Positions 1 through 8,127 of a stretch of DNA of 64,000 bases are shown here, piece by piece. Position numbers and translations under genes: made by a program. Location: positions 3,782,001 through 3,846,000 of the forward strand of contig NZ_CP061171.1 in assembly GCF_014692875.1 (NCBI RefSeq), written 5' to 3'. The notes beneath the pieces were generated by a model. The model did no database searches. It was not told the DNA's origin and was given only the letters and a program-made list of their open reading frames with translations. Numbering within the stretch: position 1 is the first letter of the stretch; each line of letters opens with the position of its first letter. The DNA comes from Pedobacter riviphilus. Lineage in GTDB: Bacteria > Bacteroidota > Bacteroidia > Sphingobacteriales > Sphingobacteriaceae.

Positions 1-100
1 CGCCCCTTTTAATGTCGAAACTTACATTTTTAATTCCACCGGCCTGTTCTGCCTGATATTGCTTGGTTAAATTTTTAACGCTGATTAGGATATTGCTCAC
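1..100 (-). CDS. ABC transporter ATP-binding protein, N-terminal fragment (runs off the window)
   Basis: Reading the minus strand from a GTG at 100 gives about 33 residues resembling the start of an ABC ATPase: ISVKNLTKQY near the N-terminus and NVSFDIKRG at the window edge. The second motif is what normally precedes the Walker A loop. The rest of the gene lies outside the window, so substrate and class are unknown. No ATG is available in frame, so GTG is the likely start, although the frame stays open a little upstream. It is divergent from the toxin-antitoxin pair that follows. The identification rests on these short motifs only. Confidence 0.6.
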   Translation of the reverse strand, partial: MSNILISVKNLTKQYQAEQAGGIKNVSFDIKRG

Positions 101-164
101 ACGGTAAAGATAAGAAAAAGGTAGAGGGTTTTAAGGAGGAAGGCTTAAGTGCAAACAAAATTAC

Positions 165-192
165 ACGTGCATTATATTTTATTTTTGCACGT
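165..192. promoter_or_regulatory. Inverted repeat upstream of toxin-antitoxin pair (candidate operator)
   Basis: ACGTGCA at 165-171 and TGCACGT at 186-192 form a perfect 7-bp inverted repeat with a 14-nt spacer, about 60 bp upstream of the antitoxin ATG. Antitoxins of this kind commonly autorepress by binding such dyads. That this one is the operator is inference. Confidence 0.35.
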
Positions 193-250
193 ATACAAGC
201 ATCTGTGTATCTTTACATCAATACATCTTGACGTCAGCAATTATAAGGCC

Positions 251-535
251 ATGAACACTAAACTAACCTTAACTATAGATAAGTCTGTTATTAAACAGGC
301 AAAAGCTTATGCAGAACAGCAAGGTAGAAGCCTGTCTGCAGTGGTAGAGAATTATTTAAAAGCTGTTATCAAAAAAGAAGAGATTGTAAAAGATGATGAT
401 GAGCTTTCTCCAATCATAAAATCTTTGATGCTCCGCCCAAAAGTAGAACTACCTGATAATTATGATTATAAAAAAGAACTGGAGAAAGTCAGGGATGAGA
501 AATATCAAAAATATTTAAATAATAATGAAAGATAA
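251..535 (+). CDS. DUF6364-type antitoxin of a PIN toxin-antitoxin pair
   Basis: A 94-residue protein that begins with a beta strand (MNTKLTLTIDK) followed by two helices, the ribbon-helix-helix-like layout of DUF6364 antitoxins. The lysine- and glutamate-rich C-terminal part would be the toxin-neutralising segment. The ATG at 251 is chosen because the family starts with this strand. A GTG at 149, which does have an AGGAGG 5' of it, would add an unusual hydrophobic, cysteine-containing extension. The gene overlaps the downstream toxin gene by 11 nt, which indicates translational coupling. It probably binds and neutralises that toxin and represses their shared promoter. Confidence 0.75.
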   Translation: MNTKLTLTIDKSVIKQAKAYAEQQGRSLSAVVENYLKAVIKKEEIVKDDDELSPIIKSLMLRPKVELPDNYDYKKELEKVRDEKYQKYLNNNER

Positions 536-941
536 CATTCTCATTGATTCTGATGTTTTACTTGATTTTTTTCTGAAACGAGAACCATTTTTTATTGATT
601 CATCAAAAATTCTGAATTTATGTGTCAACCAAAAAATCAATGGTTTTGTTTCGGGTTTAATAATAGCCAACACGTATTATTTGTTGAGAAAACACTTTAG
701 TCATAAAGATATTTTGGCCGACTTTAAGATATTATTTACTTTTTTAGATATTTTAATAATTGACAAAAACGTTATTTTGAATTCAATCGATTCTGAATTC
801 ATAGATTTTGAAGATGCACTCCAAAATTTTTCGGCTGAAAACCATGGATCAATTAATGCTATAATTACGCGAAATATTAAAGACTACAAAAGGAGTAAGT
901 TAAGTGTATTAACGCCTGCAATGTTTCTAAAAACATTATAA
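525..941 (+). CDS. PIN-domain ribonuclease toxin (VapC-like)
   Basis: This 138-residue protein has PIN-domain features: ILIDSDVLLDFF at the N-terminus with Asp8 and Asp10, an acidic FEDALQ segment (Asp97), and the late IITRNIKDY motif with Asp120. These acidic residues would coordinate the metal used for RNA cleavage. The position near residue 49 that often carries a conserved acid in VapC proteins is asparagine here, as far as can be judged by eye. It overlaps the antitoxin gene and ends in front of a hairpin shared with the convergent gene. The RNA target is unknown. Confidence 0.75.
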   Translation: MKDNILIDSDVLLDFFLKREPFFIDSSKILNLCVNQKINGFVSGLIIANTYYLLRKHFSHKDILADFKILFTFLDILIIDKNVILNSIDSEFIDFEDALQNFSAENHGSINAIITRNIKDYKRSKLSVLTPAMFLKTL

Positions 942-986
942 AACAAAAAATCCTGTCTCGCCTAACCGAAACAGGATCTGTTTTAT
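941..986. terminator. Bidirectional terminator between convergent genes
   Basis: ATCCTGT at 950-956 pairs with ACAGGAT at 971-977. An outer AAAACA/TGTTTT pairing gives T-rich tails on both strands. It lies between the PIN toxin gene and the convergent beta-barrel gene. Confidence 0.6.
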
Positions 987-1003
987 TTGTGTGTTGCTGT
1001 GTT

Positions 1004-1786
1004 TTAATTTAATCCGAAGGTAACCCCGAAACTCATATTTTTTAAACCAGCTTGCTGAGAAGTGGTAAACATATCATTAAAGTAATATTTGGTAAACAAG
1101 CCTATGCCTCCGTATCCAAATCTAACTGTACCTCCGTAACGAACCGATTGAAAGTGGTAGCTATCGTATTGTTTCTCTTTACCGCGTTCTTCGCTAATCT
1201 GTTTAATTTTTCCATTTAACAAAAAGCTAACTTCAGGACCTAAAACCAGGTAAAATCTTTTACCATTTTTGTTTTCATTGGTACGGAATTCAAAATTTAA
1301 TGGAATATGCACATAACTGCTAGAGAAACGGTTTTTTGAAAAATGTACGGGTGCCTGATCGGTATATACAAATTCATTAGCGTTTTTAGCAATGGTAATA
1401 TCTTTTCTCAAACGGATTAAAGTCCAATCGAAACCACCAGCCACATACACTTTAAAGTTAGAGTTAAAACGGTAGCCAAGCTGTAACACGTCAAAAGAGA
1501 ATGTACTGGTTTTGCCACCTTTATAATCCAGAAAATCGTTGTTTGGAGATAGATTAAAGCTGCCATTGTCGATTAACCTGGAGAAACCCCAGTCAATTCT
1601 GGTGAAGGTAATTCCACCTACAAAACGGCCTTTTTTTACTGAGTCTGATTTAGTTTTAAGGATAATGCCATGTCCTTCGCTATAATCGATTTTCTTTTTG
1701 GTACTATCTTGTTGAGCAAAAGCACCAGGAGCCATAACACCGGCAAGCCCGCTTACCAAAAGTGTTGTATAAATTAGACGTTTCAT
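1004..1786 (-). CDS. Outer-membrane beta-barrel protein, PorT-like size
   Basis: A 260-residue protein with a signal peptide (MKRLIYTTLLVSGLAGVMA, cleavage probably near FAQQ). The rest alternates aromatic and polar strands, for example LQLGYRFNSNFKVYVAGGF and VRFGYGGIGLFTKYYFND, consistent with a small outer-membrane beta-barrel. It ends with the strand MSFGVTFGLN, as outer-membrane proteins usually do. No catalytic motif is visible. It lies downstream of the anti-sigma/sigma pair on the same strand, which suggests but does not prove that it belongs to that regulon. The 112-bp gap between them is low-complexity spacer with repeated TTATTGA words. Confidence 0.65.
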   Translation of the reverse strand: MKRLIYTTLLVSGLAGVMAPGAFAQQDSTKKKIDYSEGHGIILKTKSDSVKKGRFVGGITFTRIDWGFSRLIDNGSFNLSPNNDFLDYKGGKTSTFSFDVLQLGYRFNSNFKVYVAGGFDWTLIRLRKDITIAKNANEFVYTDQAPVHFSKNRFSSSYVHIPLNFEFRTNENKNGKRFYLVLGPEVSFLLNGKIKQISEERGKEKQYDSYHFQSVRYGGTVRFGYGGIGLFTKYYFNDMFTTSQQAGLKNMSFGVTFGLN

Positions 1787-1898
1787 ATGTGTGTATTATT
1801 GAGTTATTGAATGAGTGAATTATTGAATGTTATAAAGTTGAATATGTAATATTTAAGGTTCAGATACTAGCAACTGTGAACTGCTAATTGAAAACTGT

Positions 1899-2654
1899 TT
1901 ACTTCTTATTTCGTTTACCTATTTTAAATGGACCGATATTGATCGATGCAAGAGAAGAATCATCATCATCCGTACGGAACTGGATCAACTTATCTTTTCT
2001 CTTATCCACTTTATTTACAATGAGGTTGATCACATCGCCCATATTACGGACACCTTTATTGCTTTGTTCGTTATCGTTAACAGGTCCTTCAGTTTTAATT
2101 TCTGTTGGATTAGCAACTATTACAGTTTCCTCTTTGGGTTGCAGAATCGCCTCTTCAATTTTCGTATTGATATCTTTTTTAGGTTCCTCAACTTTTGCTA
2201 TAACTATTTCCTGTTTTATCACCTCAGGTGCAGTAATTATGCTTTGTTTTCCCTTTATTGTAACAGGCCTTACGTCCTTTTTAACCTTTGTTTTGGCAAT
2301 AGTGCTTACCGCTTTAGGTAGAGCTGGCAAAACCGGTGCAATATTTTCAACTACTGTAGCTGGGGTATCTTTGGCAACAGGTTCCTGTACCTCAGGTTTA
2401 GTTTTTTCAATGGTATTACTGGCCAATTGTTTATGCTCGCTGGTTGTATTTTGTTGTTGATAAAGCAAAATCCCAATGGTAGCCACCAGTAAAACCGCTG
2501 CAGCCGATAACCAATAAATTGGTAAAGCTCTTTTTTTCTTCGGCATTATTTCGCTTTCTATATTGCTCCATAAATCCCTCGATGGCGTTACTTCTGCATC
2601 AGCAAAAGCATCCTTAAACAACTGATCAAAATCTTTATCCCGTATAGGTTGCAT
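1899..2654 (-). CDS. Single-pass membrane protein, putative anti-sigma factor
   Basis: The product has about 251 residues. The cytoplasmic N-terminus (MQPIRDKDFDQLFKDAFADA, then SRDLWSNIESEI) resembles Bacteroidota anti-sigma proteins encoded beside ECF sigma genes. One membrane segment follows (IYWLSAAAVLLVATIGILLY), then a long periplasmic region rich in Lys, Pro, Glu and Val with no recognisable fold. The ATG at 2654 is preferred over an upstream TTG. It overlaps the end of the sigma gene by about 20 nt, so the two are translationally coupled. The expected role is to hold the sigma factor at the membrane. The activating signal is unknown. Confidence 0.65.
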   Translation of the reverse strand: MQPIRDKDFDQLFKDAFADAEVTPSRDLWSNIESEIMPKKKRALPIYWLSAAAVLLVATIGILLYQQQNTTSEHKQLASNTIEKTKPEVQEPVAKDTPATVVENIAPVLPALPKAVSTIAKTKVKKDVRPVTIKGKQSIITAPEVIKQEIVIAKVEEPKKDINTKIEEAILQPKEETVIVANPTEIKTEGPVNDNEQSNKGVRNMGDVINLIVNKVDKRKDKLIQFRTDDDDSSLASINIGPFKIGKRNKK

Positions 2655-3204
2655 AACCAAATCCCTCCATTTTTATAATTTCTTCTTTTAATATTGCCCT
2701 AGCCCTTGATAACTGCGATTTACTCGCCCCTTCCGAAATCCCAAGTGTTTCTCCAATTTCTTTGTGCGAGTAGCCTTCTATTACATACATGTTAAAAACC
2801 ATGCGGTAACCATCTGCCAATTTCTGTATCACTTTCATTAAATCCTGCATACCCAAAGTACCAAAATCAAATCCGGTTGATGGCTGCTCGTAAGCTTCGT
2901 CTATTTCTACCACATTTAAGCTGCGTAAATTTTTACGGTAACTTTCAATCGCAGTATTCACCATTACTCTTCTAATCCAGCCTTCAAAAGAACCATCGCC
3001 TCTATACTCTTTTATTTTCTGAAAAATTTTAATATACCCCATCTGCAGCACATCTTCTGCCTCCATTCTATCTTTGGCATATCGCATACAAACGGCCAAC
3101 ATCTTCGATGCCGTTTGCTTGTAAAGCAGCTCTTGCATCTTCCGGTCGCCAGCTTTGCAGCCTTCCATCAAATCGTTTATTGTATAGCTTCGCGTCAATT
3201 TCAT
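2635..3204 (-). CDS. RNA polymerase sigma-70 factor, ECF subfamily
   Basis: A 189-residue ECF sigma factor. Region 2 is seen in MLAVCMRYAKDRMEAEDVLQ and the following KIFQKIKEYRGDGSFEGWIRRV. Region 4 shows YVIEGYSHKEIGETLGISEG, a helix-turn-helix, followed by KSQLSRARAILKEEI. Length and order are typical. The overlapping downstream gene encodes a membrane protein with anti-sigma features, so this is a regulator/anti-regulator pair. The regulon cannot be read from the sequence; the beta-barrel gene downstream is a candidate member. Confidence 0.9.
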   Translation of the reverse strand: MKLTRSYTINDLMEGCKAGDRKMQELLYKQTASKMLAVCMRYAKDRMEAEDVLQMGYIKIFQKIKEYRGDGSFEGWIRRVMVNTAIESYRKNLRSLNVVEIDEAYEQPSTGFDFGTLGMQDLMKVIQKLADGYRMVFNMYVIEGYSHKEIGETLGISEGASKSQLSRARAILKEEIIKMEGFGYATYTG

Positions 3205-3582
3205 TGTGTGTTTGTATATAGAAGATGGCAGATTACAAACAATGGTTGCATGGGGTGAGAAAAAAAGTTAAATAAAGTTAAAATTAGCTCAATACCAACT
3301 GATTATCAATAAGATATAGTTTAAATAAATTTCAAGAAAGATATAGATTTTTTATTTGAAAATGAACATGCAGTATTTCATCGGGAGCAGCAGTCCCGTG
3401 CCAAAGGCACTCCTTTGGAGCCATTCGCTTTAAAGCCTCGGCTCGTTCCTCACCTTCGTATTTTCGCTGCTATCGGGTTTAGGAACATAGGCCAGTGGCT
3501 TAAAAACAATAAACCCCGCAGGTTTTTGAAACCTATGGGGTTTGAAATTTTATGAGTTTAACCAGCCTAAACCTTACATCTT
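3205..3582. other. Intergenic region with dispersed spacer element and terminator
   Basis: About 380 bp without a convincing gene. Positions 3375-3485 hold a GC-richer block containing GCAGCAGTCCCG and ending in ATCGGGTTTAGG. It resembles blocks near 15250, 20450, 34310, 49130 and 50590. A terminator hairpin follows at 3511-3543. The AT-rich part nearest the sigma gene probably contains its promoter, but no exact TAnnTTTG was found. Confidence 0.5.
3511..3543. terminator. Strong hairpin terminator downstream of the 3583-4740 gene
   Basis: AAACCCCgcAGGTTT and AAACCTatGGGGTTT pair around a 3-nt loop. T-rich tracts are not long, but the stem is nearly perfect. It sits just 3' of the minus-strand gene that ends at 3583. 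Confidence 0.6.
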
Positions 3583-4740
3583 TTACTGCTCACTCTTCTT
3601 CACCTTAAATAATTTAAAATCCTGTTTATAGGTCAAGAAAAACGAGTGGTTAAACTGAAGTTGTTTATCGGTATGATCGAGATCGATATGCGGTTCGAAA
3701 CGTACATCAAGATAAAAGTGTGGAATCAGTTCTTTTTGGTATGCATAACGCAACGAAACAATGTTTCTAGCACTCTGCTTCAAACCTGGACTGTACAGGT
3801 TATCTGAAACCGATTCATAAAGCGGCATACCTTTAATCGAAATAAAGTTATTGCCTTTCCAGTAAGAAGCCACCAAACTGCCCCATTTACTTTCTACACC
3901 CGCATTTAACCATAAACCAAAGCCACCTTGGTAAGCTCTTCTTTTATCAGGTGAAAAATCTTTATACACCGCAATATAGTTATCGGTATATACCTGTTTA
4001 ATATTGGTGTTAATTTCCTTATGAAGTTTTAAACCTGTTGCACCGTTAAACATGGTGGTAATCGGAATTTCTTTAAGCACATCAATTTGTCCACCTTGAT
4101 GGAAAGCCAAAAATTGGGCAGGCAAACTAAATTTCCAGCCATTTCCTTCAGCAATAGTACTTTCAGTAGATAAACCTCCAATAATTTCTTCTTTGGTCGG
4201 ATCACCCTTGTAAATCATTTTCTGCCAGGCAATCCAGGCATCCAAAGTAAATTTCTTACGTTCCACCAATAACTGCGTACCATACTCAATTGGTGTAGTT
4301 ATTATTCTTTCGAAATCGTATAAAGGTTCGATATATTTATGCTGGATGTTACCTTCTAAACTACCAAAAATCAAAGTGAGATTCCGCTTATGGTATTTTA
4401 CGCTGAACAATGGTTTCGCATCAGAAATCCCGTTCCTGCCAAAATCCTTTCTGATAAATGCACCAGCAGTGATGGCCAGATTTGGATGTGCGTAGTAAAC
4501 GATTTGCGGCTGCAACTGTGTTCCATAATAAGTGTAACCATCATGAAAATCGTTAGTATACTCGTAATTGCGAACGTAGTTTAAATTATAAAAATTAAAG
4601 TGAACCTCATTGGTTAAGCTGCTATCTGGCCGGATCCGGTTTTCAAAAGCCAATTGATTAAACTGAGCCGAAGCGAAATAAACACTAAAAAGAAATGGTA
4701 GTAAGAGTAAGGCCTTTTTCAGACCTGTATTTGTAGACAT
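3583..4740 (-). CDS. Putative outer-membrane protein of unknown function
   Basis: A 385-residue protein with an N-terminal signal peptide (KKALLLLPFLFSVYFASAQ). The mature part is rich in alternating aromatic/polar strands, such as LNYVRNYEYTNDFHDGYTYY, LAITAGAFIRKDFG and YAYQKELIPHFYLDVRFEPH, and ends LTYKQDFKLFKVKK. This suggests an outer-membrane beta-barrel or a large surface beta structure. No enzyme motif is visible and I do not recognise the family. It is monocistronic, with an exact TAnnTTTG box 20 bp upstream and a terminator downstream. Confidence 0.55.
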   Translation of the reverse strand: MSTNTGLKKALLLLPFLFSVYFASAQFNQLAFENRIRPDSSLTNEVHFNFYNLNYVRNYEYTNDFHDGYTYYGTQLQPQIVYYAHPNLAITAGAFIRKDFGRNGISDAKPLFSVKYHKRNLTLIFGSLEGNIQHKYIEPLYDFERIITTPIEYGTQLLVERKKFTLDAWIAWQKMIYKGDPTKEEIIGGLSTESTIAEGNGWKFSLPAQFLAFHQGGQIDVLKEIPITTMFNGATGLKLHKEINTNIKQVYTDNYIAVYKDFSPDKRRAYQGGFGLWLNAGVESKWGSLVASYWKGNNFISIKGMPLYESVSDNLYSPGLKQSARNIVSLRYAYQKELIPHFYLDVRFEPHIDLDHTDKQLQFNHSFFLTYKQDFKLFKVKKSEQ

Positions 4741-4759
4741 GGGCTTGGATTTTATCGCC

Positions 4760-4767
4760 CAAATTTA
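4760..4767 (-). promoter_or_regulatory. Candidate promoter -7 box (TAAATTTG)
   Basis: The minus strand reads TAAATTTG, an exact match to the Bacteroidota TAnnTTTG element, about 20 bp upstream of the ATG at 4740. No clear -33 element was identified. Confidence 0.4.
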
Positions 4768-4928
4768 GAATAGTTTTTTATTAAATTATCAAGGACAGGG
4801 TATCAAGTATCAAGAAGTCGGTGCAAGTTTACGCAAAGGAAACAAAGTGAATATAGGTTGAGCACCACCAAGGCACAAAGAACACAAAGTTTTCTTAAAT
4901 AACATTCTTGGCCACTTTGTGGCGAAGA

Positions 4929-5489
4929 TTATTCCCCATGTTTTTTACGATAGTTCTTATACAGCTTAACTGCAATCATAATGGCCATCGCCACGCCCAT
5001 TATACCAATTAAACCGTAAATCCAGTTAATGGCACTTTTAAGGATGACCACGAATACAATGGCAATCATAAAAATGGTAGCCAGCTCTCGCCATAACCTC
5101 AACTGAAAGCTTGTTAGCTTGTATTGATTATTTTTAAGCTGTTTAACGATGTTTTGGCAGATGAAATGATAGATAAGCAAACCAATAACAAAACCCAGCT
5201 TAACCCACATCCAATCGGCTTGAAGCAAATCCGAGTTTAAAGTTAACATGGATGCACCCGCCAAAACCGAAATGATCATGGCCGGGGTAGCAATAATTTT
5301 CCATAAAGTAGCCTCCATTTTAACAAACTGTTTCTGAAGGATACTTTTTTCAGGTTCAGGTTTATCGTTTGCTTCTGTGTGGTAGATAAAAAGACTAAGG
5401 ATATAAAACAATCCCGCCATCCAGCTAATTACAAATACAATGTGTACTGCAAGAAAATAGTGGTAATATGGCAATAAGGTTTCTATCAT
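4929..5489 (-). CDS. hemJ: HemJ-type protoporphyrinogen IX oxidase (CopD/UPF0093-like membrane protein)
   Basis: A 186-residue membrane protein with four or five hydrophobic segments. HIVFVISWMAGLFYILSLF near the N-terminus, WMWVKLGFVIGLLIYH in the middle and QLRLWRELATIFMIAIVFVV later match the HemJ family pattern, including the conserved early His and the mid-protein Lys. HemJ oxidises protoporphyrinogen IX to protoporphyrin IX in the membrane. It lies next to hemE and closes a long heme gene run, which supports the assignment. The C-terminal segment (WIYGLIGIMGVAMAIMIAVK) looks longer than in the smallest homologs. No other protoporphyrinogen oxidase gene is in the window. Confidence 0.75.
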   Translation of the reverse strand: MIETLLPYYHYFLAVHIVFVISWMAGLFYILSLFIYHTEANDKPEPEKSILQKQFVKMEATLWKIIATPAMIISVLAGASMLTLNSDLLQADWMWVKLGFVIGLLIYHFICQNIVKQLKNNQYKLTSFQLRLWRELATIFMIAIVFVVILKSAINWIYGLIGIMGVAMAIMIAVKLYKNYRKKHGE

Positions 5490-5579
5490 ACCAGATTATA
5501 TTGAACAGGGCTCAATGATATTATTTTTAATTAATACTTAACTGCAAGTTACATTTTAACGTTTCAAAATTATACTCAA

Positions 5580-5644
5580 CGTCATGCTGAACTTGTTTCA
5601 GCATCTTTTACTCAAAAAGACCCTGAAATGAATTCAGGGTGACG
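5580..5644. repeat. Dispersed palindromic element, CTGAACTTGTTTCAG type
   Basis: Starts with CGTCATGCTGAACTTG and ends with CAGGGTGACG. It contains two hairpins: TGCTGAA/TTTCAGCA and CCCTGAA/TTCAGGG. The CGTCA...TGACG ends and the two-hairpin plan recur at several other spacers in the window. It lies between hemJ and hemE. Confidence 0.7.
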
Positions 5645-5672
5645 CATCGTTTTAATATTAATTGAATTTAGT

Positions 5673-6698
5673 TTAATACCTAAATTCTTTAACAACCTCA
5701 ATTGCGTACTTCACATTATCGAAAGGAATATCTGGCATAATACCATGACCTAAGTTAAAGATAAATCCTTCAGTACCACGCATACGTTCGAATAACTTAT
5801 GGATCTGTGCTTTAATTACCGCTTTATCGGCATATAAAATATGTGGATCTAAATTCCCTTGCACGGCAATACCCTTTGGTAAAGCATTTTTAATGTTCAA
5901 TAAATCAGCATTCCAGTCAACCGAAATTACATCTGGTTTGGCCTCTGCCATAATCGGAGCAAAAACCGAACTTCCTTTACAGAAAGAAATCACCGGAATA
6001 TCTTTTCTGTTTAAGTTAGCAATGATTTCCTGAATATAACGGTGAGAAAACTCCTGGTAATCATTCCATGATAAAGCAAGTGCCCAACTATCAAAAATCT
6101 GAACAGCGTTAACACCAGCAGCAATCTGAAGATTCAGGTAGTCAGCTGTTACTTTAGCAATTTTAGCTAAAAGTTTATGCGCTAGCTCTGGTTGGTTGTG
6201 TATAAAGAGTTTGGTTAATTTAAAATCTTTAGATGAACCTCCTTCAATTAAATAACTCATTACGGTAAATGGCGCACCTGCGAAACCGATCAATGGGATT
6301 CTGCTATCCAATCGTTGTTGAATCACTTTAATCGCATCGGCAACGTATTGCAATTCATCCAAACAATCAACATTTAAGTTTTCAATGTCTTTAGCGGTAC
6401 GTACCGGATTTGCAAACTTAGGTCCAACACCCTGAGTAAAACTCAAATCGCCACCCATAGCCTCTCCGGTTACCAGAATATCACAGAATAAAATCGCGGC
6501 ATCAATATCCAGCAAATCAACTGGTAACATGGTCACATCTGCAGCAATTTCTGGGTTTTTACACATCTCTAAAAAAGAGTATTTGTTTTTAATTTCCCAA
6601 TATTGTGGCATAAAACGACCTGCCTGACGCATCATCCATACTGGTGGGCGTTCAGTTTGTTTTGAAAATGCTGCGTCTAAAAATAAGTTATTCTTCAT
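5673..6698 (-). CDS. hemE: Uroporphyrinogen decarboxylase
   Basis: About 341 residues, full length for HemE, which decarboxylates the four acetate side chains of uroporphyrinogen III to give coproporphyrinogen III in the cytoplasm. The signature RPPVWMMRQAGRFMPQYW is at the N-terminus. GFAGAPFTVMSYLIEGG and FNLGHGIMPDIPFDNV are the other family motifs. The ATG at 6698 is chosen over a GTG at 6719 because it gives the usual MKNNLFLDA start. It is separated from the rest of the heme genes by a two-component system and a TPR gene. Its leader of roughly 110 nt contains a dispersed palindromic repeat. Confidence 0.95.
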   Translation of the reverse strand: MKNNLFLDAAFSKQTERPPVWMMRQAGRFMPQYWEIKNKYSFLEMCKNPEIAADVTMLPVDLLDIDAAILFCDILVTGEAMGGDLSFTQGVGPKFANPVRTAKDIENLNVDCLDELQYVADAIKVIQQRLDSRIPLIGFAGAPFTVMSYLIEGGSSKDFKLTKLFIHNQPELAHKLLAKIAKVTADYLNLQIAAGVNAVQIFDSWALALSWNDYQEFSHRYIQEIIANLNRKDIPVISFCKGSSVFAPIMAEAKPDVISVDWNADLLNIKNALPKGIAVQGNLDPHILYADKAVIKAQIHKLFERMRGTEGFIFNLGHGIMPDIPFDNVKYAIEVVKEFRY

Positions 6699-6723
6699 GA
6701 TTTGTATTTGCTGTCTCACTACG

Positions 6724-6795
6724 CGTCATGCTGAATTTATTTCAGCATCTTTCTTTAGTTAGATCCTGATCCCGAACGTTCGGGACAGGATGACG
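6724..6795. repeat. Dispersed palindromic element in the hemE leader
   Basis: Begins CGTCATGCTGAATTTATTTCAGCA and ends GGATGACG, with a central perfect palindrome CCCGAACGTTCGGG. Same family as the elements at 5580, 45351 and 57766. It sits between the candidate hemE promoter and its start codon, so it should be transcribed. Confidence 0.7.
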
Positions 6796-6818
6796 GGCTG
6801 CCTAAATTTTTAATTGCG

Positions 6819-6826
6819 CAAAGGTA
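6819..6826 (-). promoter_or_regulatory. Candidate hemE promoter -7 box (TACCTTTG)
   Basis: The minus strand reads TACCTTTG, an exact TAnnTTTG match, about 120 bp upstream of the hemE ATG. It predicts a leader that includes the 6724-6795 repeat. Confidence 0.4.
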
Positions 6827-6899
6827 TAAATAAAAAAAAAACGAAGTACCTTTTTATCAAAAACTGGTGCTTCGTTTGTTCAAAATGACAATATTAATA

Positions 6900-7415
6900 T
6901 TATAACTTGCTTATTTCCTTTTCAATTTTAACGATAATGTCTTTCGAGCGTTGCGTTTCGGCAAGTTCTTTGGCCAATTTCGTATAAGCTTCTGCCCTTT
7001 CTTTATCTTTCTTACGCAAAGCCAGATTAGCCAAATGGATCAGTACGTACGATTTCTCATTTTTACCTCCCACGGGAAAGCGGCTTGCCAACTGAAAATG
7101 ATACTCAGCCTTATCATAGTCCTCTTCCTTCAAAGCCATATTGCCCTGCATGAATTCGTAATAACCCCTTCGGCTTTTAGCCAAGCGCTCTGGCTTAACC
7201 ACCTCAGCCAATAAGGCTTTGGTTTTACCGAATTCGTTATTTTTGAAATGCTTCGATGCCATTAAAACCGAACTGTGCTTAAAATGACTCCAAACAACAA
7301 AGGCAAACAATAATCCTGAAACAGCAGCCAACTGGTATTGATTATAAAAAATACAAACCAACGCAGCCAGCACAAAAACGGCCATTAAAGCATACCTGCC
7401 TTTATTATTGTACAT
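6900..7415 (-). CDS. Small membrane protein with TPR-like repeats
   Basis: A 171-residue protein. Two hydrophobic segments lie near the N-terminus (ALMAVFVLAALVCIFY and LAAVSGLLFAFVVWSHF). A helical region with tetratricopeptide-like spacing follows: RRGYYEFMQGNMALKEEDYD, KAEYHFQLASRFP and VLIHLANLALRKKDKERAEAY. Such proteins usually act as membrane-anchored scaffolds, but the partner is unknown. Its ATG overlaps the stop codon of the upstream response-regulator gene by 1 nt, so it is co-transcribed with the two-component system and may serve it. Confidence 0.65.
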   Translation of the reverse strand: MYNNKGRYALMAVFVLAALVCIFYNQYQLAAVSGLLFAFVVWSHFKHSSVLMASKHFKNNEFGKTKALLAEVVKPERLAKSRRGYYEFMQGNMALKEEDYDKAEYHFQLASRFPVGGKNEKSYVLIHLANLALRKKDKERAEAYTKLAKELAETQRSKDIIVKIEKEISKL

Positions 7416-8119
7416 TAATGACTATCGGTAAATTTATAGCCTACCCCACGGATAGAGTGGAAATAAACTGGATTTTTTTGATCTGGTTCGAAATACTTAC
7501 GGAACGTTAAAATAAAGTTATCGATTGTTCTGGTTGATGGGTAAACATCATAATTCCAAACCGTTTCTAAAATCTGCTCTCTTGAAACGGCATCGTTTTT
7601 ACGCTCGATCAACAGTTTTAACAACATCGTTTCTTTTTTCGTTAACGGTGTGATGGTACCATCATCATGTTTCAGTTCGAAAGAGTTAAAATAGATTGTT
7701 TTATCACCGATTTTGTAAGAATTCAATTCTTTTAAATCATCAGATTTTAAACTGCGTTTAACCAAAATACCAACACGAAGAATTAATTCTTCTAAGTTGA
7801 AAGGTTTAACCAAATAATCGTCAGCTCCTTTTTTCAAACCTAAAACACGGTCTTCTGAAGTGTTTTTAGCTGTTAAAAACATAATCGGAACTTCTGCATT
7901 CTCTAAACGGATTGTTTCGCAAACCTGGAAACCATCCATCTCAGGCAACATTACATCTAAAATAATTAGATTAAAGCGTTCTTCTTTAAAAATTTTAAGA
8001 GCGGTTTTTCCGTCTTTAACGGCGTGAACTTTATAACCCTCAAGTTCAAGGTTTAATTTGATAGCATCTAACAAGTGATCCTCGTCTTCTACCAATAGAA
8101 TTCTTAATTTTTGTGACAT
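7415..8119 (-). CDS. rprY: OmpR/PhoB-family response regulator (RprY-like)
   Basis: A 234-residue regulator. The receiver domain covers about residues 1-120, with acidic pocket EDED at 11-14, phosphoacceptor Asp55 in LIILDVMLPEMDGF and Lys105 in DDYLVKPF. The C-terminal winged helix shows TPLTKKETMLLKLLIERKND and DNFILTFRKYFE, ending in SIRGVGYKFT, as in OmpR-type DNA-binding domains. The upstream histidine kinase gene lies 8 bp away on the same strand and is the evident partner. The rprY symbol is by resemblance to the Bacteroides system. The target genes are unknown; the surrounding heme genes are candidates by position only. Confidence 0.85.
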   Translation of the reverse strand: MSQKLRILLVEDEDHLLDAIKLNLELEGYKVHAVKDGKTALKIFKEERFNLIILDVMLPEMDGFQVCETIRLENAEVPIMFLTAKNTSEDRVLGLKKGADDYLVKPFNLEELILRVGILVKRSLKSDDLKELNSYKIGDKTIYFNSFELKHDDGTITPLTKKETMLLKLLIERKNDAVSREQILETVWNYDVYPSTRTIDNFILTFRKYFEPDQKNPVYFHSIRGVGYKFTDSH

Positions 8120-8127
8120 AATTGAGA

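Noticed and set aside
149..250. GTG start with AGGAGG giving a longer DUF6364 antitoxin
   Set aside because: The extra 34 residues are unlike the family and Bacteroidota rarely rely on such ribosome-binding sites. The ATG at 251 gives the standard N-terminus.
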